A stretch of 64,000 bases of DNA from Rhizobium sp. BG4 (GTDB lineage: Bacteria > Pseudomonadota > Alphaproteobacteria > Rhizobiales > Rhizobiaceae), in NCBI RefSeq assembly GCF_016864575.1, contig NZ_CP044125.1, positions 1,824,501 through 1,888,500 on the forward strand, given 5' to 3'. The notes beneath the pieces are model-generated. The model was not told the origin of the DNA and ran no database searches. It saw only the letters and a program-made list of their open reading frames with translations. This document shows positions 32,108 to 39,931 of this stretch, in pieces. Every line of letters begins with the position of its first letter. The stretch's first letter is position 1. The translations under genes were made by a program, and so were the position numbers.

Positions 32108-32749
32108 ATGCAGCGTTTTCCTGGATCACTTCTCGACGGTTATCGCAACTTCATGAGCGGGCGCTATGCCGATGCGCGCGACCGCTACAAGACGCTTGCG
32201 GAAAACGGGCAGAGCCCGACCACGCTTGTCATCGCCTGCTGCGACTCCCGCGCGGCTCCGGAGTTGATCTTCGATGCCGGCCCGGGCGAGCTCTTCGTCA
32301 TCCGGAACGTCGCCAATCTCGTGCCGCCCTATGAGCCGGACGGGCATTTCCATGCGACTTCGGCTGCTCTCGAATTTGCCGTACAGGCGCTCAAGGTCAC
32401 CGATATCGTCGTCATGGGCCATGGCCGTTGCGGCGGTATCCGCGCTGCACTCGATCCGAGCTCAGAACCGCTTTCGCCGGGCGATTTCATCGGCCGCTGG
32501 ATGTCGCTCGTCAAGGATGCCGCCGAGCAGATCGGCAGCAACGACGTCATGACCCAGACCGAGCGCCAGACGGCGCTCGAGCGTGTCTCGATCCGCAACT
32601 CGATCAACAATCTCAGGACCTTCCCCGAGGTCAAGGCGCTGGAAAAAGAGGGCAAGATCGCCCTTCACGGCGCCTGGTTCGACATCTCGACCGGCGAATT
32701 GTGGGTCATGGACGCCGAAACGCGCGATTTCATCCGCCCCGACGTATAG
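32108..32749 (+). CDS. Beta-class carbonic anhydrase
   Basis: Zinc enzyme that interconverts CO2 and bicarbonate. The 214-residue protein has the beta-class motifs CCDSR (zinc Cys plus the Asp-Arg dyad) and HGRCGG (zinc His and Cys), and a conserved RNVANLVPPYEPD segment. ATG 32108 matches the family start MQRFPGSLLDGYRNFMSGRY. It is probably cytosolic, as no signal peptide is seen. It follows pdxY by about 60 bases with no evident terminator. Confidence 0.93.
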   Translation: MQRFPGSLLDGYRNFMSGRYADARDRYKTLAENGQSPTTLVIACCDSRAAPELIFDAGPGELFVIRNVANLVPPYEPDGHFHATSAALEFAVQALKVTDIVVMGHGRCGGIRAALDPSSEPLSPGDFIGRWMSLVKDAAEQIGSNDVMTQTERQTALERVSIRNSINNLRTFPEVKALEKEGKIALHGAWFDISTGELWVMDAETRDFIRPDV

Positions 32750-32840
32750 GCCTTCGCATATAGGTTTATGGGTTCTTTAGGGAATCCCGCTAGAATTTCA
32801 TCGAAACACGTCTTCAACCTGCGGATTGCGGCGGCTTTCG

Positions 32841-34430
32841 ATGAAGTTCGAAACGACCAACAAGATCATTCTCGCGGCTATCCTGCTGCCTTTCATCTTC
32901 ATGATCGCCGAAGGCGTTCTGGTCGTACGCACGTCGTTCCGCCAGTATGTTTCGCTGGAAAAAGACTATCGTTTCGCTGATGTTCTGGCGCGCGGTGGCT
33001 CGATCGCGGCGAACGAGATCCTCGGCGAGACCGTTGCGACCAGGCAGTATCTCACCCATCCCGGTACCGACAATGCGGTCAGCATGCAGCAGAGCCGCGC
33101 GCGGCTCGATGAGGAGCGCCGGAAATTCCAGATGAGCCTGCCCTCGGCAGGCATGCTGGATGGCAATCTCCAGAACGAACTCTCCGATCTCGCACTTGCC
33201 TATAGCCGTATCATTTCGATCCGCGCCGCTGTCGACCGCGGATACTATGCCGGGGGCGATCCGGGCTATGTCTATTGGCAGGCAGCGCTGAAGCAGCTTG
33301 ATGTCGTCGATGCGCTATCGCCGCTGATCCAGGATCCCGTCCTGCTGGAAAAATCGAACGAGCTGATGGGTATCCTGCTGAGCTATTACGGTGAGCGGCT
33401 GCTGACATTCATCGGCACGCGTCACCTGAGCGAGCACGGCTATTCGCTGCGCTCCAGCGACCTCTATGTGCAGGGCAAGATGATGCAGGCCGAGGGTATG
33501 GACCATATGGTCTTCCACTCGACGTCCCCGCTCGTCACGTCGATCACCGATTACATGAAACTGCCGCAGCAGGTTCGTGCCGACGCGGTGACCGATGCGA
33601 TCCTGACCCGCGAAGCGCGGCCTCCGCTGGAGGTCCGCAACGATTGGGCGGCGGCGCAGGCTGACCGCATTGCTTTCCTCAAGGAGAAGATCACCGAGGC
33701 GACTGCGGACATCCATCGCACCGGCGAAACGCTGGCGCAGCGCTCGCATCTGCATGTGATGCTGGTTTTTGTGCTCTGCGGCGGCTTGCTGCTGCTTGCT
33801 GGCGTTGTCGCGACATTGGCGACCAAGGGTCTCGGGATGATCTCGCGGCTGACACGGGAGCGTGAGGTTTTGGTCGGTGAGCTTCGCAGTGCGGCGCAGA
33901 CGGATCTTCTGACCGGGCTTTATAACCGCCGCGGCTTCGAGGCGGCTGCAGCCGCCCTCTTCGAGCAGGCCAAAAGCGGGTCACGATGGATCTCGGTGGT
34001 GCTCTTCGATCTCGATCATTTCAAGAAGATCAACGATATCCATGGTCATGACGTCGGCGATATCGTGCTGCGCCACGTTGCGGCTGTCGCCAAGCATAAT
34101 TTCCGCCAGTTCGATCTGCTGGTGCGCCATGGCGGGGAAGAGTTTCTTGCGCTGCTGCCCGATGTGACGCCGGATGAGGCGGCGGCCGTTGCCGAAGCCG
34201 TGCGTGAGGCGATAGAGCGTGCAGTCATCATATTGCCGGGCGGAGAAAGCCTGGTGGTAACCGCGAGCTTCGGCTGCGCCGGTCGCACGCAAGCCGGCGG
34301 TGGTCATCATTTCGAAGATCTGGTCAAGCGGGCGGATATGGCGCTCTATGCCGCCAAGGCTTCCGGACGCAATTGCGTCGTGGCGGGCTCACTGGTGCCG
34401 CAACCGATGGCACGAGCCGAAGCCAAATGA
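32841..34430 (+). CDS. Membrane-bound GGDEF diguanylate cyclase
   Basis: Predicted c-di-GMP synthase of 529 residues. A membrane helix at about residues 9-30 (IILAAILLPFIFMIAEGVLV) and another at about 305-325 (VMLVFVLCGGLLLLAGVVAT) enclose a helical periplasmic sensor region of roughly 270 residues. The cytoplasmic GGDEF domain has DLLTGLYNRRGFE, FDLDHFKKINDIHGHDVGD and the active-site GGEEF. The inhibitory I-site RxxD (RQFD) stands five residues before GGEEF, so product inhibition is expected. The ligand sensed is unknown. The start is chosen at the first ATG; an upstream TTG at 32826 adds only five residues. Confidence 0.93.
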   Translation: MKFETTNKIILAAILLPFIFMIAEGVLVVRTSFRQYVSLEKDYRFADVLARGGSIAANEILGETVATRQYLTHPGTDNAVSMQQSRARLDEERRKFQMSLPSAGMLDGNLQNELSDLALAYSRIISIRAAVDRGYYAGGDPGYVYWQAALKQLDVVDALSPLIQDPVLLEKSNELMGILLSYYGERLLTFIGTRHLSEHGYSLRSSDLYVQGKMMQAEGMDHMVFHSTSPLVTSITDYMKLPQQVRADAVTDAILTREARPPLEVRNDWAAAQADRIAFLKEKITEATADIHRTGETLAQRSHLHVMLVFVLCGGLLLLAGVVATLATKGLGMISRLTREREVLVGELRSAAQTDLLTGLYNRRGFEAAAAALFEQAKSGSRWISVVLFDLDHFKKINDIHGHDVGDIVLRHVAAVAKHNFRQFDLLVRHGGEEFLALLPDVTPDEAAAVAEAVREAIERAVIILPGGESLVVTASFGCAGRTQAGGGHHFEDLVKRADMALYAAKASGRNCVVAGSLVPQPMARAEAK

Positions 34431-34458
34431 GAAAGGCGCCCATGAGGCGCCTTTCGAT
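34431..34458. terminator. Hairpin between diguanylate cyclase and transglycosylase genes
   Basis: GAAAGGCGCC pairs with GGCGCCTTTC around a CATGA loop directly after the stop of the diguanylate cyclase gene, in the gap between converging genes. The T tract is short. Confidence 0.7.
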
Positions 34459-34487
34459 TTCGTCTGCAATCAATCTGTCGCCGCGGC

Positions 34488-35309
34488 TTATTGGCCGTCG
34501 ATCTGCTGACCGATATAGGCGATTGCCTGCTGGTAGACCGTTGCTGCATTCCAACCCTGGATGGCGACGAAGTTCGGCTCGCCCGGCTGGTAGCCTGCGC
34601 CGGCGCGCCAGCCGTGACCCTTTAGGAAGTTTGCGGTCGATGCGAGAGCGTCGGCGCGCGAGCCGACCATGTCGACGCGGCCATCGCCATCGCCATCGGC
34701 GCCGAAGCGGACGACATTGCGCGGCAGGAACTGCGTCTGGCCGATTTCGCCGTGCGCCGCGCCACGCGCCTGCGGGCTCAGATAGCCTTCGGAGACGAGC
34801 TGAAGGGCAGCGTAGAGCTGGTCGGTGAAATAGTCGGAGCGGCGGCAGTCATAGGCCAGCGTCGAGACCGCAGACATGGTGTGCTGCGTGCCCATATAGC
34901 TGCCGAAGCCGGTTTCCATGCCCCAGATTGCGATCAGCGGGCCGGCGGGGACGCCGTAACGGCGCTCGATCGAGGTGAAGAGCGCCTGGTTGGAGCGCTT
35001 CATGCCCTTGCCGCGGGAGATGATTGCTGCGCCGCCGCGCTTCTGCATGAAGGCGTCGAAGGAGAGCTTGAAGCTCTTCTGGCCGCGGTCGGCGGCAATT
35101 GTCGGGCGATTGTAGGCGACGTTGGCGAAGGCGCGGTTGAGAACCGACTGGCTGACGCCCTGCGCTGCAGCTTCCTGCTTGAACTGCTGCACCCAGGCAT
35201 CGAAGCCGGCGCCGTTGTTGCCGCATTGCGCAGCATTGGCCGCTGCCGGAACTACATGGAAAGCGCCCACCGCCGCGATGGCCGCCACCAAGAACTTTGT
35301 CATGCGCAT
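34488..35309 (-). CDS. Lytic murein transglycosylase (MltB/SLT_2 type)
   Basis: Periplasmic peptidoglycan-cleaving enzyme of 273 residues. It has a signal peptide (MTKFLVAAIAAVGAFHVVPAAANA), then the SLT_2 domain with the catalytic glutamate in IWGMETGFGSYMG and the conserved SEGYLSPQARGAAHGEIGQTQFLP region (in two parts). The EF-hand-like stretch DGDGDGRVD lies near residue 205. No C-terminal peptidoglycan-binding repeat is visible. The first ATG is preceded by GGGG at a good distance; the second, two codons later, is equally possible. Confidence 0.92.
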   Translation of the reverse strand: MRMTKFLVAAIAAVGAFHVVPAAANAAQCGNNGAGFDAWVQQFKQEAAAQGVSQSVLNRAFANVAYNRPTIAADRGQKSFKLSFDAFMQKRGGAAIISRGKGMKRSNQALFTSIERRYGVPAGPLIAIWGMETGFGSYMGTQHTMSAVSTLAYDCRRSDYFTDQLYAALQLVSEGYLSPQARGAAHGEIGQTQFLPRNVVRFGADGDGDGRVDMVGSRADALASTANFLKGHGWRAGAGYQPGEPNFVAIQGWNAATVYQQAIAYIGQQIDGQ

Positions 35310-35432
35310 GAGAAACCCCGATCTCGATCTGCAGTCGCTGGAATGCCGGGCAGAATGCCAGCCGGGGGTGATTTTGTCACGATCACCTTTTAGCGAGATT
35401 GGCGGTCTGCCGCGCGATTGCCGTCTGCCTGC

Positions 35433-35470
35433 TTAAGGAAAGCCCCGCAAGTCTGACGACATGCGGGGCT
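35433..35470 (-). terminator. Terminator after asd
   Basis: AGCCCCGCA (35441-35449) pairs with TGCGGGGCT (35462-35470). On the minus strand the stem is followed by TTTCC, fitting the 3' end of the asd transcript. Confidence 0.78.
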
Positions 35471-35498
35471 GATAGCAAGCTATGGTTAATATTCGGTA

Positions 35499-36533
35499 TC
35501 AGGCAGCCTGCTTGCGCGGCTTGACGAGGCCGCGGTTGACCAGCAGTTCGGCGATCTGAATGGCGTTCAGAGCGGCGCCCTTGCGCAGGTTGTCGGAAAC
35601 GACCCACATGTTGAGACCGTTCTCGACAGTCGCATCTTCGCGGATGCGCGAGATGTAGGTCGCGTCTTCGCCGGCGGATTCGTAAGGCGTGATGTAGCCG
35701 CCGTTTTCATGCTTGTCGATGACCTGGCAGCCTGGGGCGTCGCGCAGGATATCGCGGGCCTGGTCGGCAGTAATCTCGTTTTCGAACTCGATGTTGACCG
35801 ATTCCGAATGACCGATGAAGACGGGGACGCGAACCGCGGTGCAGGTCACCTTGATCTTCGGGTCGAGCATCTTCTTGGTCTCGGCCAGAACCTTCCACTC
35901 TTCCTTCGTGTAGCCGTCTTCCATGAACACGTCGATGTGCGGGATGACGTTGAAGGCGATGCGCTTGGTGAACTTCTTGTTCTCGATCGGATCGGCAACG
36001 AAGACGGCACGCGTCTGGTTGAAGAGCTCGTCCATGCCGTCCTTGCCGGCGCCGGAAACCGACTGGTAGGTCGAGACGACCACGCGCTTGATCTTGGCAG
36101 CGTCATGCAGCGGCTTCAGGGCCACGACGAGCTGGGCGGTCGAGCAATTCGGGTTGGCAATGATGTTCTTCTTGGTGAAGAGCGAGATGGCGTCGGGGTT
36201 CACTTCCGGCACGATCAGCGGCACTTCGGCGTCGTAGCGCCAGGCCGAGGAGTTGTCGATGACGACGCAGCCCTGCTGGCCAATCTTCGGCGACCACTTC
36301 TTCGAGACGTCGCCGCCGGCGGACATCAGGCAGATGTCGGTGTCGGAGAAATCGTAGTTTTCGAGGTTGGAAACCTTGAGCGTGCGGTCGCCGTAGGAAA
36401 CTTCCGTGCCCTGGGAGCGGGCGGAAGCGAGCGCCACGACTTCATCGGCGGGGAAGCCGCGTTCGGAAAGAATGTTGAGCATTTCCCGGCCGACGTTTCC
36501 GGTTGCTCCCGCGATTGCTACTTTGAAACCCAT
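35499..36533 (-). CDS. asd: Aspartate-semialdehyde dehydrogenase
   Basis: NADPH-dependent second enzyme of the aspartate pathway (lysine/DAP, threonine, methionine). The 344-residue protein has the N-terminal Rossmann motif VAIAGATGNVGREML, the catalytic cysteine in NPNCSTAQ, and the HIDVFMEDGYTKEEWK and VPVFIGHSESVNIEFE segments of the substrate site. A GAGAG sequence precedes the ATG. It is the last gene on the minus strand before the 411-base gap that holds the small gene at 36644 and the Pho boxes. Confidence 0.96.
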   Translation of the reverse strand: MGFKVAIAGATGNVGREMLNILSERGFPADEVVALASARSQGTEVSYGDRTLKVSNLENYDFSDTDICLMSAGGDVSKKWSPKIGQQGCVVIDNSSAWRYDAEVPLIVPEVNPDAISLFTKKNIIANPNCSTAQLVVALKPLHDAAKIKRVVVSTYQSVSGAGKDGMDELFNQTRAVFVADPIENKKFTKRIAFNVIPHIDVFMEDGYTKEEWKVLAETKKMLDPKIKVTCTAVRVPVFIGHSESVNIEFENEITADQARDILRDAPGCQVIDKHENGGYITPYESAGEDATYISRIREDATVENGLNMWVVSDNLRKGAALNAIQIAELLVNRGLVKPRKQAA

Positions 36534-36643
36534 TTTAAGCTCTCTTTCTCTTCTCTCCTCTTGTCCGGTGAGGGGGAAGGCGCGAAATCCTCGCGGCTTC
36601 CTGTCCCCAGCCGGGCCGGGGAGAGAGCGGCAGGCCAGAGACG

Positions 36644-36763
36644 TCAGACGGTTTTCGTCGTCGTTTTGGCCTTGGTTTTGGAAGAAACCGGAACGGCAAT
36701 ATCCATCCCGGCACTCAGTGCCCGGTCATTGCATGCAGCAACGGCGTGTTCGCGGCGAACCAT
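36644..36763 (-). CDS. Putative 39-residue small protein upstream of asd
   Basis: An ATG at 36763 is preceded by AAGGA seven bases upstream and opens a 39-codon frame ending in TGA. The product starts MVRREHAVAACNDRALSAGM and ends in a Ser/Thr/Lys-rich tail (SSKTKAKTTTKTV). It has no membrane segment or signal peptide. It lies 110 bases before asd on the same strand, in an otherwise gene-free stretch of 411 bases (36534-36944). The rest of that stretch has a GC-rich inverted repeat near 36615-36631, a pyrimidine-rich tract next to asd and the Pho boxes. Function unknown; coding status rests on the ribosome-binding site and the intact frame. Confidence 0.5.
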   Translation of the reverse strand: MVRREHAVAACNDRALSAGMDIAVPVSSKTKAKTTTKTV

Positions 36764-36857
36764 GGATAATTCCTTTTCCGCCGTTGCTCTTAAAAGGTTT
36801 TCCACAGGAGTCAAGGTTTTTGCGCTGGCCCAACGGCCTCCCGGCGGCTGCGGCAGA

Positions 36858-36886
36858 TTGTCATAGCGATGTCATCGACATGTCAT
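36858..36886 (+). promoter_or_regulatory. Triple Pho box (PhoB-binding site)
   Basis: Three heptamers TTGTCAT, ATGTCAT and ATGTCAT start at 36858, 36869 and 36880, an exact 11-base spacing, which is the classical PhoB half-site (CTGTCAT) arrangement. They lie 59 bases before the alkaline phosphatase start, so phosphate-limitation control is strongly suggested. Confidence 0.88.
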
Positions 36887-36944
36887 CCCCGGCGGCTATC
36901 CCCGGCCCGTTGTTTATTGACTGCAACGAAAACGGGGGTTTTCC

Positions 36945-38692
36945 ATGCGTATGATTTTTGCCGCTCTGGCGGCCACGACGATTCTTGCCGGTGCCGCACA
37001 GGCGGCCACCGTCTATCCGCTTGACCGTGCGACGATTCTCGCCGGCTCGCCGTTCGATTTCAAGGTCGAGCTCGGCACGCAGGTCAAGGCGGAAGACATC
37101 AAGATCACGGTCAATGGTCAGGACTACAAGACGGTTCTCGGGGCGAGGCCAAGTTTGTAGAACTGGAAAAGGGTAAGGAAGACAAGGCACTCGGTTCTGC
37201 CATCATCCTGCGCGGCCTGACGATCGCCGCGCCCGGCGAGTACAAGGTCGAGGTTTCGGCCGGTGAGGAGAAGAAGTCGGTCACCTGGAACGTCTACGGC
37301 ACCGGCAGTGCGCCGAAGGCCAAGAACGTCATCTTCCTGATCGGCGATGGTCTTTCCGTTGCGCATCGCACTGCTGCCCGCATCATGTCCAAGGGCATGA
37401 CCGAAGGTAAAGCCAATGGCCGCCTGAACATGGACGATCTCGACCGTATGGCCTTCATCGGCACCTCGGCGACGGATTCGATCACGACGGACAGCGCCAA
37501 CACGATGTCGGCCTACATGAGCGGCCATAAGGGCGCCATCAACTCGCTCGGCGTTTATGCCGATCGTACGCCCGATACGCTCGACGACCCGCGCGTCGAA
37601 ACGCTCGGCGAAGCCCTGCGCCGCCAGACCGCCAAGTCGATCGGCATCGTCACCACTTCGGAGCTCCAGGACGCCACGCCGGCTGCCGTCGTCTCCCATA
37701 CCCGCCGCCGCGACGACAAGGCTGAAATCACCGGCATGCTGTTCGACGTGAAGCCGGATGTCGTTCTCGGTGGTGGCTCGGCCTACTTCCTGCCGCAGGC
37801 AACCGCGGGCTCGAAGCGCAAGGACGACAAGGACTACGTCAAGATGTTCCAGGACGCCGGCTACAAGCTTGCGACCGACAAGACGGAACTGTCGGCAGCT
37901 GCCGGCGCCAGCGACGGCAAGATCCTCGGCCTGTTCCACACCGGCAACATGGATACGACGCTGGACCGTGAATTCCTGAAGAAGGGCACTGTCGGCAAGT
38001 TCCCGGCACAGCCGGGTCTCGTCGAGATGACCAAGGTTGCTCTCGATACGCTGTCGAAGAACCAAGAAGGTTTCTTTCTGGTCGTCGAAGCCGCGAACAT
38101 CGACAAGATGACCCATCCGCTCGACAACGAGCGCGCTGTCGTCGACACGATCGAGTTCGACAAGGCAATCGGCGTTGCCAAGGAGTTTGCTGCCAGCAAC
38201 CCGGATACGATGATCGTCGTCACCGGCGACCATACGCACGGCATCACCATCGTCGGCACGGTTGACGACACCGTTGAAGGCACCGACATGCGCGAGAAGG
38301 TCGCTGGTCGCGGCTTTACCAACTATGTCGACGCAAACAACGACGGCTATCCTGACAATATCGACGTTTCCAAGCGTCTCGCGATGTTCGTATCGAACTA
38401 TCCGGATCACTACGAAACCTTCCGTCCGAAGCTCGACAATCCGTTCACTCCGGCGGTTCAGAACGAGAAGAAGGATTTCGTCGCGAACGAAGCCTACAAG
38501 GATGTCCCCGGTGCCGTCTTCGTTCAGGGCAACCTGCCGAAGAGCCAGGCTTCCGGCGCTCACACCGTCGACGACGTGGTGCTGCAGGCAACCGGTCCCG
38601 GCGCCGAAGGCTTCAAGGGCTATATGGAACAGAGCGACGTCTACCGCGTGCTGGCAGATGCCTTCGCGCTCGGCGCGAAGCAAACCAACTGA
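36945..38692 (+). pseudogene. Secreted alkaline phosphatase, frame interrupted at 37140-37143
   Basis: The first frame (36945-37160) gives a signal peptide (MRMIFAALAATTILAGAAQA) and the start of an N-terminal domain, then stops. The second, open from about 37142 to 38692, continues without loss of homologous sequence (GEAKFVELEKGKEDK), reaching the phosphatase core: IFLIGDGLS, the nucleophile region TDSITTDSANTMSAYMSGHK, and metal-ligand segments VVEAANIDKMTHPLDNE and VTGDHTHGI. One extra G in the GGGG run would restore a protein of about 582 residues. This may be a sequencing indel, a genuine null allele or recoding. The triple Pho box and GGGGG ribosome-binding site are intact. If translated alone, the 3' part from ATG 37385 lacks the signal peptide and the GDG metal site. 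Confidence 0.8.
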
Positions 38693-38730
38693 TTCCATCG
38701 GGGATAGTGTCCCCTCTCTTCGCCAAGCAC

Positions 38731-38755
38731 GTTCCCGGCTGTCACGGCCGGGAAC
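38731..38755. terminator. Hairpin between phosphatase and the DUF3299-like gene
   Basis: GTTCCCGGC pairs with GCCGGGAAC around a seven-base loop, 39 bases after the phosphatase stop. There is no T tract, so it may be a partial terminator or an mRNA stability element rather than a full stop. Confidence 0.45.
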
Positions 38756-38774
38756 CCATTTGATGGAGATCGGC

Positions 38775-39242
38775 ATGAACATGAAAAAGCCTGTGGTTCC
38801 GCTTCTCAACCGGCGCGCATTCATGGCCGCTGCCGGACTGCTGCCCTTTGCGGCGTCGATGTCGCGCGCGGCGGATACAGCGCTCAGCTTCGATGAGCTT
38901 TATGGCAAATTCGGTGTGCTCGGCCTGGAATTCTCGAACAAGGTCAAGACACTGGCAGGCCAGGAGATTTCGATGCGCGGCTTCATGGCGCCGCCGCTGA
39001 AGGCCGAGGCTGCGTTCTTCGTGCTGACCGAAATTCCGATGTCGCTCTGCCCGTTCTGCTCATCCGACGCGGACTGGCCCGACAATATCGTTGTCGTCTA
39101 TCTCGACGAGAAGCAGACATTTGTGCAGCCGAGCCAGACGATCGAAGTCCGCGGCGTGCTGGAATACGGTTCCTGGAAAGATCCGGAAACCGGGTTTGTG
39201 AGCCTCCTGCGCCTGCGGCAGGCCGAGTATTCGATCGCCTGA
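38775..39242 (+). CDS. DUF3299-like protein with Tat-type signal, ABC-operon partner
   Basis: Predicted periplasmic protein of 155 residues. The N-terminus has a twin-arginine signal pattern (LLNRRAFMAAAGLLPFAASMSRAAD). The mature part has an OB-like beta pattern: EISMRGFMAPP, ALxEIPMSLCPFCSSD-type core with a CxxC pair, VVYLDEKQTF, TIEVRGVLEYG. This resembles DUF3299 proteins. ATG 38775 is chosen because GGAGA lies five bases before it; 38763 and 38781 are alternatives. The stop overlaps the ATPase start (TGATG), so it is translationally coupled to the ABC genes. A role in binding or delivering a metal to the transporter is inferred from context. Confidence 0.72.
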   Translation: MNMKKPVVPLLNRRAFMAAAGLLPFAASMSRAADTALSFDELYGKFGVLGLEFSNKVKTLAGQEISMRGFMAPPLKAEAAFFVLTEIPMSLCPFCSSDADWPDNIVVVYLDEKQTFVQPSQTIEVRGVLEYGSWKDPETGFVSLLRLRQAEYSIA

Positions 39243-39931
39243 TGCTGGCTCTCGAGATCAACGATCTGTCCGTGGTCTTTCCGGGCTTGAGCGCGCCTGC
39301 GCTTGAGATCGGACGGTTGTCTCTTGCGGCCGGAAGCCGGGTAGCGATTACCGGTGCCTCGGGCTCCGGCAAAAGCACCTTCGTCAATATCGTCACCGGG
39401 CTTGAGCGCGCCGGAAGCGGATCCGTCCGCTGGAATGGCGAGGATATCTGCCGCCTCTCCGAGGGCCGCCGCGACCGTTTCAGGGCAACGAATATTGGCC
39501 TCGTGATGCAGGACTTTCATCTTTTCCCGGGCATTTCGGCAGTCGAGAATGTTCTCCTGCCGGCGCGCCTGTCGGGCGTTGCCGATGCAGCGCTTATTGC
39601 CCGGGCTCACGAATTGCTGGCGCGCACCGGCCTGTCGCGCCTAGGTCAGAAAATCGAGACGATGTCGCGCGGCGAGATGCAGCGTGTGGCGATTGCGCGT
39701 GCCCTGCTGCGCAAGCCCGGCGTCATTGTGGCCGACGAGCCGACGGCGAGCCTCGATGCCGAAACCGGGCACATTATCGGCGATCTGCTGCTCGATCTTG
39801 CGATCGCCGAAGGCGGCACGCTGATCGTCATCTCGCATGATACGCGCCTTTCAGACCGGATGGATCGCCGCCTCCTGCTGCGCTCCGGACGGATCGCCGA
39901 CGACACCCTGATGGACGAGGCTGCGGCATGA
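39242..39931 (+). CDS. ABC transporter ATP-binding protein (LolD/MacB type)
   Basis: Nucleotide-binding subunit of 229 residues. Motifs in order: Walker A GASGSGKST, Q-loop VMQDFHLFPG, ABC signature variant MSRGEMQRVAIARAL (the usual LSGGQ is SRGEM), Walker B VIVADEPTASLD and H-loop VISHD. It overlaps the upstream DUF3299-like gene by one base and the permease gene by four bases (ATGA), so the three genes form one translation unit. The partner permease is of the FtsX type, where the ATPase drives mechanical work or substrate release rather than necessarily transmembrane transport. Confidence 0.92.
   Translation: MLALEINDLSVVFPGLSAPALEIGRLSLAAGSRVAITGASGSGKSTFVNIVTGLERAGSGSVRWNGEDICRLSEGRRDRFRATNIGLVMQDFHLFPGISAVENVLLPARLSGVADAALIARAHELLARTGLSRLGQKIETMSRGEMQRVAIARALLRKPGVIVADEPTASLDAETGHIIGDLLLDLAIAEGGTLIVISHDTRLSDRMDRRLLLRSGRIADDTLMDEAAA

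Noticed and set aside
36541..36640. Intergenic GC-rich inverted repeat as a rhizobial mosaic repeat (RIME-like)
   Set aside because: No second copy exists in the window and the stem is imperfect. Without a genome search no repeat family can be named.
37385..38692. Treating the 3' part of the phosphatase as a separate 435-residue gene
   Set aside because: The upstream sequence in the same frame is open and homologous back to the G run. ATG 37385 lies inside the phosphatase core and would remove the first metal-binding GDG motif and the signal peptide.
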